NCBI GenBank assembly: GCA_964019055.1
Contig: OZ025209.1
Coordinates: 6,311,071-6,375,070 of the forward strand
Origin: Anthopleura xanthogrammica
Taxonomy: Eukaryota; Cnidaria; Anthozoa; Actiniaria; Actiniidae
Reading direction: 5' to 3'
DNA: 64,000 bases
Shown: positions 46,074-56,484 of the stretch, one piece after another
How the letters are laid out: the number at the start of each line of letters is the position of its first letter
Numbering within the stretch: position 1 is the first letter of the stretch
Made by a program: the position numbers and the translations under genes
The notes under the pieces: model-generated
What the model was told of the DNA's origin: nothing
Seen by the model: the letters and a program-made list of their open reading frames with translations, nothing else
Databases searched by the model: none

Positions 46074-49000
46074 TCAATCTCCTTTTTTCCCATTCCCGGC
46101 ACTTCGTATTGTTTGTCTTGTATTCTTCTTAGGAGTGACAGAGCTCCAGTCTTCATTACTCCAACTATCAACCTGCCCCCAGTCATCATTTCCCTCCTCA
46201 CTCCAGCCATTAGTGTCCCAACTATTTTGATTTTTCTTAGCTTTCGATGGCTTCTTTCCATTCACACTGGAAGATTGTGTCTTGGGTTTAGCAGTGAACT
46301 CATCCTCCCATCCTCCCCAAGACTCATCAAAATCACTACTTGATTGCTTCTGCAGGTTTGAGCTGCTGCCATTCTTTGATCCATTATTAACCATCTTACT
46401 TGATTCTTGATTCACAGTTCCTGCCTCTTGCTGTTTTCCTGGTTTTGATGTTTCTCCCCATGCCCAGAAATCTTCTTCACTCTCTTCTTGTTTCATAGTT
46501 ATCTGTGTTGGCTCATTTATACTTCCGTATCCTCCACCAGAATAACTCTTATTCAAATTCTCTGGGTTTTGGCCTACATAAGTCTGTATACTGTTCCAAC
46601 CTTTGGTGCTTGCTGTCTGGACTGTTGACCAACTCTTAACACTTGCATCTCTTACCTAAAACATCATATTAAATAATGTATAATAATTATTAATTATAAT
46701 TAATTATTAATATTTATTTACTTATTTATTTATTTGTTTATTATAATAGAGCAGATTTTGAACGAGTGAGAAAAGTTACGGCAAACAGCAAAGGTACAGC
46801 GCAGAGCAGACACGCCATGGAATTGCAAACGTTTTTATACATGGTATGGCACTGACATGGTCAAAGCAAGGAGCAGTTTTTCATAGTCATATGAAAACTG
46901 CTCTATCTAAACATGGAGCCCATGTCTCCAATCTGAGTTTTTCAATGGGCCTACAAAATACTGATCAAAATCCAAGGTTGTGATTGGATAAATTGAATAT
47001 GTGATTCTATTTTATTTTTTCACTATATGTTTAGGCTAATAATTAAAATCCTCTAAGAAAATGGAGTGGAAGAAAATAAGTAAGAAAGAAAGTATGGTTT
47101 GACAATGATTGATACATTAACACTGACAACACATATTACATTTCCAAACAGTCAAGATATTTTCACATGCAGTTACAGATATTCTAATTTTGTGTATGAC
47201 TGGGATGCACTGTAGAGAAATGAATGTAAGAAATGAATACCCTGTAATCTTTCAGAAAAAATAAACAGAGGAAAAATGAAGACATTTTTGAAGTACTTGA
47301 TACAAGGGGTAAGACTGTTTAAGTGTTGATGAAAAAGTTGAAGGAAAAGAAGAATGAATGGTTGATACAAGTGATGGTTTTAATGACTATGATGTTGAAC
47401 ATGCTGATGACCATGAAGATGATTACATTCATTTGATGATAATGATGATGCTCATGATGATGTTGATAACCATGATGATTTTGATGGCCATGATGATGAA
47501 ATGATGCCCCTTATGATGATCATGATGCTCATAATGATGAGTATGATTGAATAATGATGGCAGTAGTGGTGGTGTGGATGGATAGAGCATACCTTGCTTG
47601 CTATTTGTGACATGGAAGATGTCATATCCTCAAATAGCTTGCCTTCATGCACCTTTAGTTAAGGAAGTTCCAAGAAAGAAAGATTAGTTCAATGATACAG
47701 ATTACTCCAACCTTTTGAGTGAATGCTTATTGCAGCAGGCTACCAAGTGGCACCAGGAACGCTCAGCGCAAGTAATATGCACTTAATATCATGAATTTGT
47801 GAATGAATGCTTAGTAATTGCAGCATATGGCTGTATGAGGCTGCCATGAAGACAAAAAAAGGCAAGTGGTAACAGGAATGCTCAACGCAAGTAATATGCA
47901 CTTATCATGTTGAATTTGTGCGGAGGAGGCTGCCAAGCAGCTACAGGAACGCTCAGTGCAAGTGATGAGTGCTAATTGCAGCATATGGCTGTATGAGGCT
48001 GCCATGAAGACAAAAAAAGCCAAGTGGTAACAGGAATGCTCAACGCAAGTAATATGCACTTATCATGTTGAATTTGTGAATGAATGCTTATCGCAGCAGG
48101 AGGCTGCCAAGCAGCTACAGGAACGCTCAGTGCAAGTGATGAGTGCTAATTGCAGCATATGGCTGTATGAGGCTGCCATGAAGACAAAAAAAGCCAAGTG
48201 GTAACAGGAATGCTCAACGCAAGTAATATGCACTTATCATGTTGAATTTGTGAATGAATGCTTATCGCAGCAGGAGGCTGCCAAGCAGCTACAGGAACGC
48301 TCAGTGCAAGTGATGAGTGCTAATTGCAGCATATGGCTGTATGAGGCTGCCATGAAGACAAAAAAAGCCAAGTGGTAACAGGAATGCTCAATGCAAGTAA
48401 TATGCACTTATCATGAATTTGTGAATGAATGCTTATCGCAGCAGGAGGCTGCCAAGCGGCACCAGGAACGCTCAGTGCAAGTGATGAGTGCTAATTGCAG
48501 CATGTGGCTGTATGAGGCTGCCATGAAGACAAAAAAAGCCAAGTGGTAACAGGAACGCTCAGCGCAAGTAATATGCACTTATCATGAATTTGTGAATGAA
48601 TGCTTATTGCAGCATATGGCTGTATGAGGCAGCACCATGTAGAATAAGGTATATTGGTAAAATTGCAAAGAAGCGCAGGTTATGCCAGGATCTTGGCAAG
48701 ATGAGTAGAATAGGATGGAGGAACAAATATGCAGTCAGCAAATGAAGACTATTGGTTTAGATCAAGTAATGCACAGAATGTGTGACATCGGCAGATGTAA
48801 ACACACTGCATTATTTCATCTAAAGTGTTTAGAAGTCTGATATGTTCAATTGCCTAAGCTAATCTACTGATATCAACTAACTATCATGAACCTATGTTGA
48901 TGATAAATGATCATGGTTGACTGAGTGATTGAATGACCACAGTCTATCAATCAGTGCTCAGCTGACAGTCGCATACTCTCATTTGTATTATGTGCCCAAT

Positions 49001-52000
49001 AGCAGTATTTCTGGTGAGAGCCTGCATGGCTGAAAGGCAAATGGCTTCAAACAGAATCTTTTTGTGTTTCCTTAACTAGACTCTACAAAATTCAAATTCC
49101 GAAGCAAGGCATTAAGTAACTAACCTTATCAGCAGTTGGCCTCACTACAGATTCATTCAGTGTTGTTCCCAGTTTGGAAGCCTTTATTGAAAGATTAAAG
49201 AAATGAAATGAATAAGACAAACCCCAATTGTGACCTACAGTACTAGTGGTTGAGTGCTTTTTTAGAATTATAAGAAATTAGGGGTAATCTTGTACTTTAT
49301 GACCAGCCGACACATGTCCGTTGACTGTCAACTGCATGTCAGTTGATAGTCAGCCAACTGTTGGAGAAAACACTTGACCAATACTTCAACAGCGCTTGAT
49401 TGACAGAACACCAACACTTCACTTTATGATCATTTTGCCTATGCATAGTTTCACCTACTGAGGTTCGCCTACTCATCAAATACTTTGTGAAATGTGTTGA
49501 TAAATCTTTAATTTATTTTTTTTATAATAAAGTGTAATTTAAAGGAAACCATATGATAGTTGGCCAACTCTTTGCTAATTATTGACCAACAGTCAGGTAA
49601 CAGTTGACCGACACATCTCGGCTGGTCATAAAGTACATAATTAGCATCAACAGGTCAATTAACAGTGGTATTACTGGGTGTTGGTAGTGGTTCAAGGGAT
49701 GTCATGATTCCTGTACCATGATAGTGTAGTGTGACATGGCATTTCAAAGTCATGTGAATTCCACTCTAATAGTTAAACTATAAATGACTGGTTCCAGTTA
49801 CCTTATCTGCTGTTGGTTTGACCACATTTTCATTCAGTGTACTTCCAAGTTTAACAGCCTGTTTATTTAGAAGAAGAAAGGTTACCACTGTTTTTACTGC
49901 TACATGCTGATTAAGACAACAGTCATAACATTGGGCAATACACTGCCGTATCAGAGTATGTAAAGGTACTGAACAATTTGTTTGATTGACAGAAGTGTGT
50001 TGCCTGATTTCTGTCATGACTGTTGTCTCAATCAGCACATAGCAATGAAAACAGTGGTAAAATGAAGCATCAATTGTAAGATGTAACTGCAAATAGAGGG
50101 GGATCATAACAGCCATCTTATAAAGTAGGGAAAATGATCAGAAATATTTTTGATGAATACCGGTAGACCGGTAGATTTGATTTCCCAAAAGAGAATGTTT
50201 CCACTAAAACATTTTCCCTCCTCTACACAAAGCAAGGTTACAAAGTTACAAGGTTACAAAGTATTATGATAATTCATAACAGTGTTGGATTGAATGTGTA
50301 TATAGCTGGATCGAATGTGTATATAGTCCAATCAAATGCACACATAGCTGGATCAAAATGACCTGGATTGAAATGACTTTGGATCGAAAAACTTCCAACC
50401 CATAGCAACTTCATTCAGACCAGCATGGTTCCTACAATGTAATGTATTATGTACTTATTGACTGAGTGGGAGGTCCGAACGGGAAAATATTTGGCTCGAG
50501 GTCCTGAAGTACGGAACGAGCGCAGCGAGTTCCGTGCCAAGGACCGAGAGCCAAATATTTTCCCGTTCGGACCGACCTTAACTCAGTCAATAAGCATTTT
50601 ATCATATGACCACATATAAAAAATCGATTTCAAAGCGTTTTTAATAAATGCGAATCAAAATGCGTAGTTTTTACATGATTGACGGCAGCGAGTCCGAACG
50701 GCGAGTCCGAACGGGAAGTTATTACACTTTTCGGAAAAGCGTACTTTTTTTGCTGACGACATTTTCCCCAAAGGTTTTTTTTAGAATCACGCGTACAGTG
50801 AAATACGGTCATATGATAAATTACATTATGTAATATATAATGTTGTATGTATTCACCTGAGTAGAAGCCGTAGAGGCAAGCTGAACAGCACCAGCAGCAA
50901 ATGAGCTCCATCCCTGGAGAAAATGCAAGAGCATTACAGTGAGGACACTAGAACCGTGAACACTTTGAGGTTTTTTCATACTTTTTTTCTCCTTTATCCC
51001 ATGTAAGAATCGATTGGAAATATGATTTATTTTGAACAAGAAGATTATTTGAGTTCAGTGCTTCATTTTCAGAAGGTTTGAAGCAGTAGAAAGCTCATAA
51101 AATAAAAAATATAAAAATATCAAGTGTTCATGGTTCGAGCGTCCTCACTGTAAAATAAAAAAACTGGCAACAAATGCCTTTTACACAAATGATGTTGAAA
51201 GATCTTTGATAATTAGTGACACAAGAAATCCACACACACACACTAGTTGTGACAACATTTTACTTACACTTGAGAGGGAGCTTAAAGCCATGTCCCAACC
51301 TTTGAAGAAAACAAGATAAATTCAAATTAAACATAATGGGAACATAAAGAATCTAGTTTACAGCGCGACGCTCAAAAGTATGACCACTCATAATGTATTT
51401 GAATACTTCTATGCACGGTTTTTTGCTGCCAAACGAGTTTTTACACCCCTTATTTGGTAAAACCAGACAGCTTGGCATCAAATGTGTCTGTTCAAAGTAT
51501 AAAATCCTGTGCATAGAAGTATGCGAATACATTAAATGTGGTCCTACATGTACTTTTGCGCATTGCGCTGTAAGAATCTTAGGTATAATCCTTATTCAAT
51601 CTCTTATAATATTTTATTATAAAATATTTCAAGCACAAGGTTATAATCTTTTACCTGTGTTGGAATTTGTGTTTGCAACTGTCATGGGCTCTGAGCCAAA
51701 TCCAACATACTTTCCTCCTTGGCTTGGATGAAGGTTTCTAAAGTGATGAGAAATGTTATGTCATTAAACCCATCAACAACCACACAATCTGATATGCTTG
51801 TAATAATAAGTTGACTCCACAACTGAGTGAGGCAGACATAAGGTAATTGTTAAAAATACAAAATACATACTCTGGTCTAGAAGCATTTTCATCATGTTTT
51901 CTACTAAGAAAACTATCTCTTTGTGCATTGACTTCTTCCCTGAAATATGAAGAAGACATAATTTTACTGGTATATTATAAAAATGATTTTACTTATCTAC

Positions 52001-55000
52001 TTTAAGTAGTAAGTTAGCCCAGAAAAAAACCCTGATCCATCGTGTTCTTATTGCAATTGATAGAAAAATTTCAGTTAATTAACTCACATGATGATTTGGA
52101 TTGATCCAAATTGTCACCTGACATTTAAATTCTTGTTTAAAAAAAGGATTTAAAAAAATTGAATGTCAGGGGACCATTTGGAGCATTTTTTGGGGGGGCT
52201 GTCGACACTTCAGGAAATTCAGTTGTATAGCATATTTAGGAACTCTGCAGGATGTTCTTCTTCTAATATTTCTTACAAAACATGTAGTCCAAATACATAC
52301 CTTGACAGCCCCATGAAGCTAGGAGTAGATGCGCTGTGATGCATTCCACTAGATGAGATCCCTCTACTTGAGATATTAGCAGTACTGGATGTTCTATGGA
52401 TAGGGGGGGTCCAGTTTTTTGCTGACGAGGTCTCTGGTGACCAAGAACGCCCTTCTGATAAAGCTGTTATCTATTAGAAAAATAATAATGTGTTTTCTTG
52501 ATTCAATTGATAATTTTTTATTCTAGATTTTTAAAATAGTTTAATCAAATTATTTCTTTCTATCTATTGATGCCGACGACATGTCACACATTTTAGTGTC
52601 ATGTTATTCAGTTATTGTTGTTGTTGCTGTTGCCATGCTAATAATCTTGAAGATTATTATTACTTTTATCAATTGATATTATGGACTATCAACTTATCCA
52701 TAAATAACTGCAGCTATAAATCACACTATCTGATTAGTTGGAGGTGATTAATAATGGTAATAGAACTGAGTGGAGTGCAATTTGGGCTGAAATCGCAAGA
52801 GTGATTACAAAATTGCAATTTGTTAATCACGAGTGTGATTTCTGCCCAAAATTGCAAGACACTCAGTTCTATTACCTATTAATCATTTCCATTTTGAAAC
52901 TTAATATATTAAAATACTCAACAGTTATATGTAGCTTCAAAAGTGATTGTTTGACAAAATGATGCAATTAATGATTCAAAATAGTGCAATTAATGCTTAA
53001 ATCGCACACTTTGTAGCCAATCAGATTGCAGGATTTGCTAATGATTTCAAAATGGATATGATTAATTATGAGACATTTACGCTAACATGTGTCATGCTTC
53101 TCCTAACACTTCTCATGTTCTACCAATCCTTGCTGGTTTATAACTGCACACAGCATGAGCAAGTATTTTCTACAGTTGAAGCTCTCCTTGTGACTACTCT
53201 TGTAAGAGACCACCTCTAGTTACGACCACAATTTTAAGTCAATATTAATGAAACCCTATTTGCATTGTTGCTTATGAGAGCCCATTCTCGTTAGTGACTG
53301 GTCAGCTCTAGTTACGATCATGATTTTACGTCAATATTAATGAAACACCATTTGCATTGCTGCTTATGAGAGCCCATGCTCATTAGTGACCAGCTCTAGT
53401 CATGATCACTTTTTCGATTTCCCAAGATGGTCGCTTACGAGAGCTTCGGCTTTACTTCTTTATTACTAAATTGCTACTGTACCTTATCTCTATAGAGTGC
53501 TGCTGCTTTTGAATTATATTTTTCTTGTAATGACATTCCATCATGAATATCAGGTTGTGAATTAAAGAAGGCCGTAGCTTTGTTATTACTACCAACCTGA
53601 AGAATTTAACAAATGTGTTGGAGGACAAGAACTTGTTAGCCTGTACAAAAACTTATACACATTCCTATAAAATATTCAATTTTATATTTATACCCATTTT
53701 CATAATTATTTCAGGGCTTGAAATAGGAAACAATTATAGCCTGCTAGTCCAGTAAATTTTGCCTGCCTTTTTATTATTTTTATTTTCCATTTGGCAGTTC
53801 ACCATTATTTTTACCTGCCAAACCTTAAGTTTTGCCTGGCTTTTGGCCATTGGCAGGCCGCTATTTTGAGCCCTGTATTTAACCTATATTTAAGCTATAA
53901 TTTGAGTTGTCAATTTGGAGGACAAAACAATAGGTTCCAATTCTCAGAAGATTTAAATTCTTCTATTTTATCCTCTAAATTGAGCTGCTTTGACGTCATG
54001 TGAAAGGGGTATATAGCTTGGAAGGAGGAAATCTGAGGAAAACCCTTGAATACTGAGATGTGGTTTTCATTTTTGGTGTTCATTTTGACACTGCTTATTT
54101 CAAGGTGGTGCATAGTGTAAATGGCCAATTCCTCAGTCAAACAAAAACTAGTACTCATACTACCGAAATTACTCAACTGTTAGCACTGCCAAAGAAATGA
54201 TCAATCACATTTTTAATTTCAGTTAACTCACATGACCATTTGGAGCGCTCCAAATGTGAGTGGGCAGTGAGTTTACTGAAATTCAAAACACGATCGATCT
54301 TTTCTTCGGTAATTTCAGTAGTAACACATATTGCAAAGTAGAGTGTAATGTAGTAATATTAAAATACCTTCATTTTTTCTAATTCAGTATCTTTCCATTT
54401 ATCCATTGTGACAGATCTGACAAAACTATGTAAATCATTAAAAAATTTTTTTTAATGTCTAATATCTTGATATCGTCTAAACTGGAACAACCCCCTCCCC
54501 TCCCCTCCCCTCCCCTCCTCTCCACTCAATGATTGTCATAAAAATCATTGAAAATATAACCATTTCTGACATATTTTCATTGAATATAACTAAACTTATA
54601 AATTGATAGAAGATTCACAAATACAACCATAAAGCAACCAAATAAGCTTAAATTAATTCAAATTTTGGTATGATAATCATAGCTAGTGTAAAAATCTTTG
54701 AACTTTGCTCATCTATTTTCTTTTTCTTTTTTGACTATAAAAATAACTACATCAAAATAATCCAGAAATTTTCAGACATGTGATAATTTGATAAAACAGT
54801 GATTTTTATTGCCGTTTCTTGTTAAAATCTTGAGAACGTAAAATAAATTTTTCCCAATGGACTCAAGTTGCCCAATCGACCGAATACAAACACTGGCCTA
54901 ATGACATCACTACCGGTTATTCATAAATTCACAATGAAATACGAAAAACTCAAAGTATCTTAAAATCTAAATTTCGATTACACATAAAGTAAAAAGACTC

Positions 55001-55285
55001 TATTATGTTGTCGGTACCTTAAATGAACGCCAAGTCCTCTGTGTTTGCCGGAACATTCAAGACAAATCCATATTCCATACGTGACACTGACCCACTGAGG
55101 GTTGTGAGCACCGCATTCAAAACACTCCTATAAAAAAAACCAAAACGTTTTATCTGTTAATTCTTAGCCTATGTTATTAAGACATATTTAAGCTTTGTCT
55201 GTGGTGAGAGTATAAGCTCCCTTACGTTATTTCCATCTCTTGGTTTTAATTCTTTTAAGGCTCTTCTTGTTCGTGGACTCGCCAT
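46074..55285 (-). CDS. ARFGAP1: ARFGAP1, Arf GTPase-activating protein (13 exons, complete)
   Basis: ARFGAP1 stimulates GTP hydrolysis by Arf1 on Golgi membranes and senses curvature during COPI vesicle formation. Exons in order: 55226-55285, 55018-55127, 54368-54425, 53483-53596, 52301-52470, 51871-51939, 51655-51737, 51268-51299, 50857-50913, 49802-49858, 49125-49181, 47593-47652, 46074-46655. They total 1509 nt, giving 502 residues (human ~406). The zinc finger has Cys at 22, 25, 42 and 45 and the arginine finger at Arg50. [13 protein letters not shown] and [17 protein letters not shown] complete the ArfGAP domain. [15 protein letters not shown] (~residues 227-241) is the lipid-packing-sensor helix, and a second such region is [16 protein letters not shown]. 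The C-terminus is rich in acidic/Trp motifs ([24 protein letters not shown]), as in coat- and adaptor-binding tails. Two consecutive 57-nt exons are duplicates of each other. Confidence 0.96.
46749..46903. mobile_element. MITE family B, copy 3
   Basis: Starts GAGCAGATTTTGAACGAGTG and ends CATATGAAAACTGCTC. Its internal ATGGTATGGCACTGACATGG matches copies 1 and 2 in reverse. Lies in an ARFGAP1 intron 93 bp upstream of the last coding exon. Confidence 0.8.
47721..48634. repeat. 171-174 bp tandem array, about five units
   Basis: GAATGCTTATCGCAGCAGG recurs at ~48082, 48256, 48427 and 48598 (last with a T), with spacing 174, 171 and 171 bp; more diverged partial units lie to the left. Each unit also holds an internal half-repeat: AGGAACGCTCAGTGCAAGT and AGGAATGCTCAACGCAAGT. 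ARFGAP1 intron. Confidence 0.93.
49125..49181 (-). CDS. ARFGAP1: ARFGAP1 duplicated exon, copy 2 (57 nt)
   Basis: Encodes [19 protein letters not shown]. Acceptor ATAAAG and donor AAG|GTTAGT are intact and both ends are phase 0, so copy 1, copy 2, both or neither can be included without a frameshift. The substitutions relative to copy 1 are conservative (V/S, S/T, N/S, K/R), which suggests the exon is under selection. Confidence 0.9.
49291..49637. mobile_element. MITE with long inverted ends between the duplicated ARFGAP1 exons
   Basis: TGTACTTTATGACCAGCCGA pairs with TCGGCTGGTCATAAAGTACA; weaker pairing continues for ~70 more bases (GTCAACTG, GTTGGCCAACT). Lies within the intron between exons 49802-49858 and 49125-49181. 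Confidence 0.88.
49802..49858 (-). CDS. ARFGAP1: ARFGAP1 duplicated exon, copy 1 (57 nt)
   Basis: Encodes [19 protein letters not shown], with AG acceptor (AAACAG) and donor AAG|GTAACT, phase 0 at both ends. It corresponds to the single human segment ELGHSLNENVLKP. The following exon, 49125-49181, is a diverged copy with 15 of 19 residues identical. Confidence 0.92.
50452..50819. mobile_element. Composite foldback element, copy 2
   Basis: Same orientation and structure as 29574-29942, differing at only about a dozen positions that I can see. Lies in an ARFGAP1 intron 38 bp downstream (in transcript sense) of exon 50857-50913. Confidence 0.9.
52745..52887. mobile_element. Palindromic MITE, family with 28501-28640
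   Basis: ATGGTAATAGAACTGAGTGG ... and the complementary ... CTCAGTTCTATTACC arms. It is in inverted orientation relative to the 28501 copy, and AATCAGATTGCAGGATTTG plus GATTTCAAAATGGATATG follow at ~53020-53060. ARFGAP1 intron. Confidence 0.75.
53215..53400. repeat. Two-copy tandem repeat, ~91-bp unit
   Basis: CTAGTTACGACCACAATTTT and CTAGTTACGATCATGATTTT start two adjacent units that both continue with GTCAATATTAATGAAAC and GCTTATGAGAGCCCAT. It ends ~80 bp downstream of ARFGAP1 exon 53483-53596 in transcript sense. Confidence 0.88.
53712..53875. mobile_element. hAT-like MITE, copy 2
   Basis: Ends CAGGGCTTGAAATAGG and CTATTTTGAGCCCTG; internal CTTTTGGCCATTGGCAGGCC matches copy 1 in reverse. 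ARFGAP1 intron. Confidence 0.7.
53911..54010. mobile_element. Dispersed palindromic repeat, related to 32860-32960
   Basis: CAATTTGGAGGACAAAACAA and TTTATCCTCTAAATTGAGC form inverted arms, followed by TTTGACGTCATGTG. ARFGAP1 intron. Confidence 0.7.
55018..55127 (-). CDS. ARFGAP1: ARFGAP1 zinc-finger exon
   Basis: Encodes residues 21-57 with the C-x2-C-x16-C-x2-C zinc finger (C22, C25, C42, C45) and the catalytic Arg50 in [13 protein letters not shown]. All catalytic features known for ArfGAPs are present, so the enzyme should be active. Confidence 0.96.
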
Positions 55286-56484
55286 TTTTTCACTGAACTC
55301 CTACGTAGCCTTCCAGGCAAAGCGCGTGCAGACTCCTGGGAAATTGGCCTACATTTTACATCCGGTATAAAATTTGACCGGAAATAAATATTTCCAGAAT
55401 CCTGAAAAGATTGTGGTCAACCTGTTTTCAAGTTTCATAGTTTTTCTGTGCTTGACCCGCTGAAAAAAGAAAGAAAAAAATGAATGAATGAATGAATGAA
55501 TGAAACAGAACGAAAAAAATGTATGGCCATTTCCTCCGCTTTCTTAGGGAGCATTCATTTTTTAGGAGGGGGGGGGGGGGGGGGGCCGGAGGAATTAGAG
55601 GAATCAAACAGAAAAAAAATGCTAGCCCCCATGGTAAGGAATTGAATATTTTGATAACCCCCCCCACTTCCAAATGTAAAAATTTTCTAGCCCCCCCCCC
55701 CCCCCTTTCAGAAAAAGACTCAAAAAAAAAAAAAAAAGACTGTATTCTTATTCATGACCCCCCCTGGTTCAACGTTAAAAACAAGTTGACCCCCCTTTTT
55801 ATCTAGTAATTTTTTAATGACCCCCCCCCCTAATTCCTCCGGCCCCCCCCCCCCCCTTCCTAAAAAATGAATGCTCCCTTATTGTTTAATATTCTTTTCA
55901 AAGTTTGGATGAAACCTGGGAAAGCCCGCTCAGTAAAAGAAAAAAAAGAAAGAAAGAAAAGCAAGCAAGAAAAAAATTAAAAAAATAAACTGTGTGTCCA
56001 TTTTCACGGATGGGTTTTTAATGCTGTTTTGCTTTATATTTTATTTTCGCAAATCGCAATCAAAATCTGAGGTTATCTGAGTTTTTGTTGGACAGGTCCC
56101 CCACATTCTTAAAGATCACCCAAGAAATCTTTATCTTTAATTGACTGTGATTTTGTAACTTGATCTTGTAATCAAAAAGTAAAAGTAATAAAAACCTTTC
56201 TAACTTTCGGGTGTTGAATCGACCTAGCTCTGTGCGTCACAATTCTCTTTACACGTACTGATAAGGATTGCATTTACCAAGGGCACGATTGAAATTATCA
56301 GCGCGTTTAGATCAAAGCAAGATTTTAAAAGGTTGGGGAAAATATTCATTTTCGAAAAAACAAAATTTTTTATCTAGAATGTTCAAAAGGACTGGGCCGA
56401 CGAACTAGAGCCAAGGCTTCTTGACCGTGAGAAAGCTACGCATGCGCAGTATAAGCATTAGAGGCGAGGCGGAAGAGGCACAAA
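55286..56484. promoter_or_regulatory. Divergent promoter region of ARFGAP1 and RAB10
   Basis: 1.2 kb between opposite start codons. An NRF1-like CGCATGCGCA palindrome lies at 56439-56448, about 40 bp before the RAB10 ATG. The ATG itself sits in an AAAATGGCG context that resembles a YY1 element. The ARFGAP1-proximal half is interrupted by the G-rich MITE at 55547-55878. Two separate core promoters are likely rather than one shared core. Confidence 0.55.
55547..55878. mobile_element. Harbinger-like MITE with poly(G) tracts in its ends
   Basis: GGGAGCATTCATTTTTTAGG plus a G run and CCGGAGGAATTAG pair with the mirror end ... CTAATTCCTCCGG, C run and CCTAAAAAATGAATGCTCCC. The direct repeat TTA flanks both sides, the 3-bp target duplication typical of PIF/Harbinger. 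A relative with similar G/C runs lies at ~45533-45720. Sits in the ARFGAP1/RAB10 promoter region. Confidence 0.85.

Noticed and set aside
45915..46343. 142-residue plus-strand hydrophobic frame
   Set aside because: Antisense of the last ARFGAP1 exon, whose coding frame is conserved on the minus strand.
47721..48634. Regularly spaced repeats considered as a CRISPR-like array
   Set aside because: Units are head-to-tail without unique spacers, in a eukaryotic intron; it is a tandem repeat.
50630..50911. 93-residue minus-strand frame overlapping an ARFGAP1 exon
   Set aside because: It runs through the composite foldback and reads the exon in a wrong frame; the exon's conserved frame is GWSSFAAGA.
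55547..55878. 95-residue and 81-residue frames with Gly or Pro runs
   Set aside because: They arise from the G/C homopolymers in the MITE ends.
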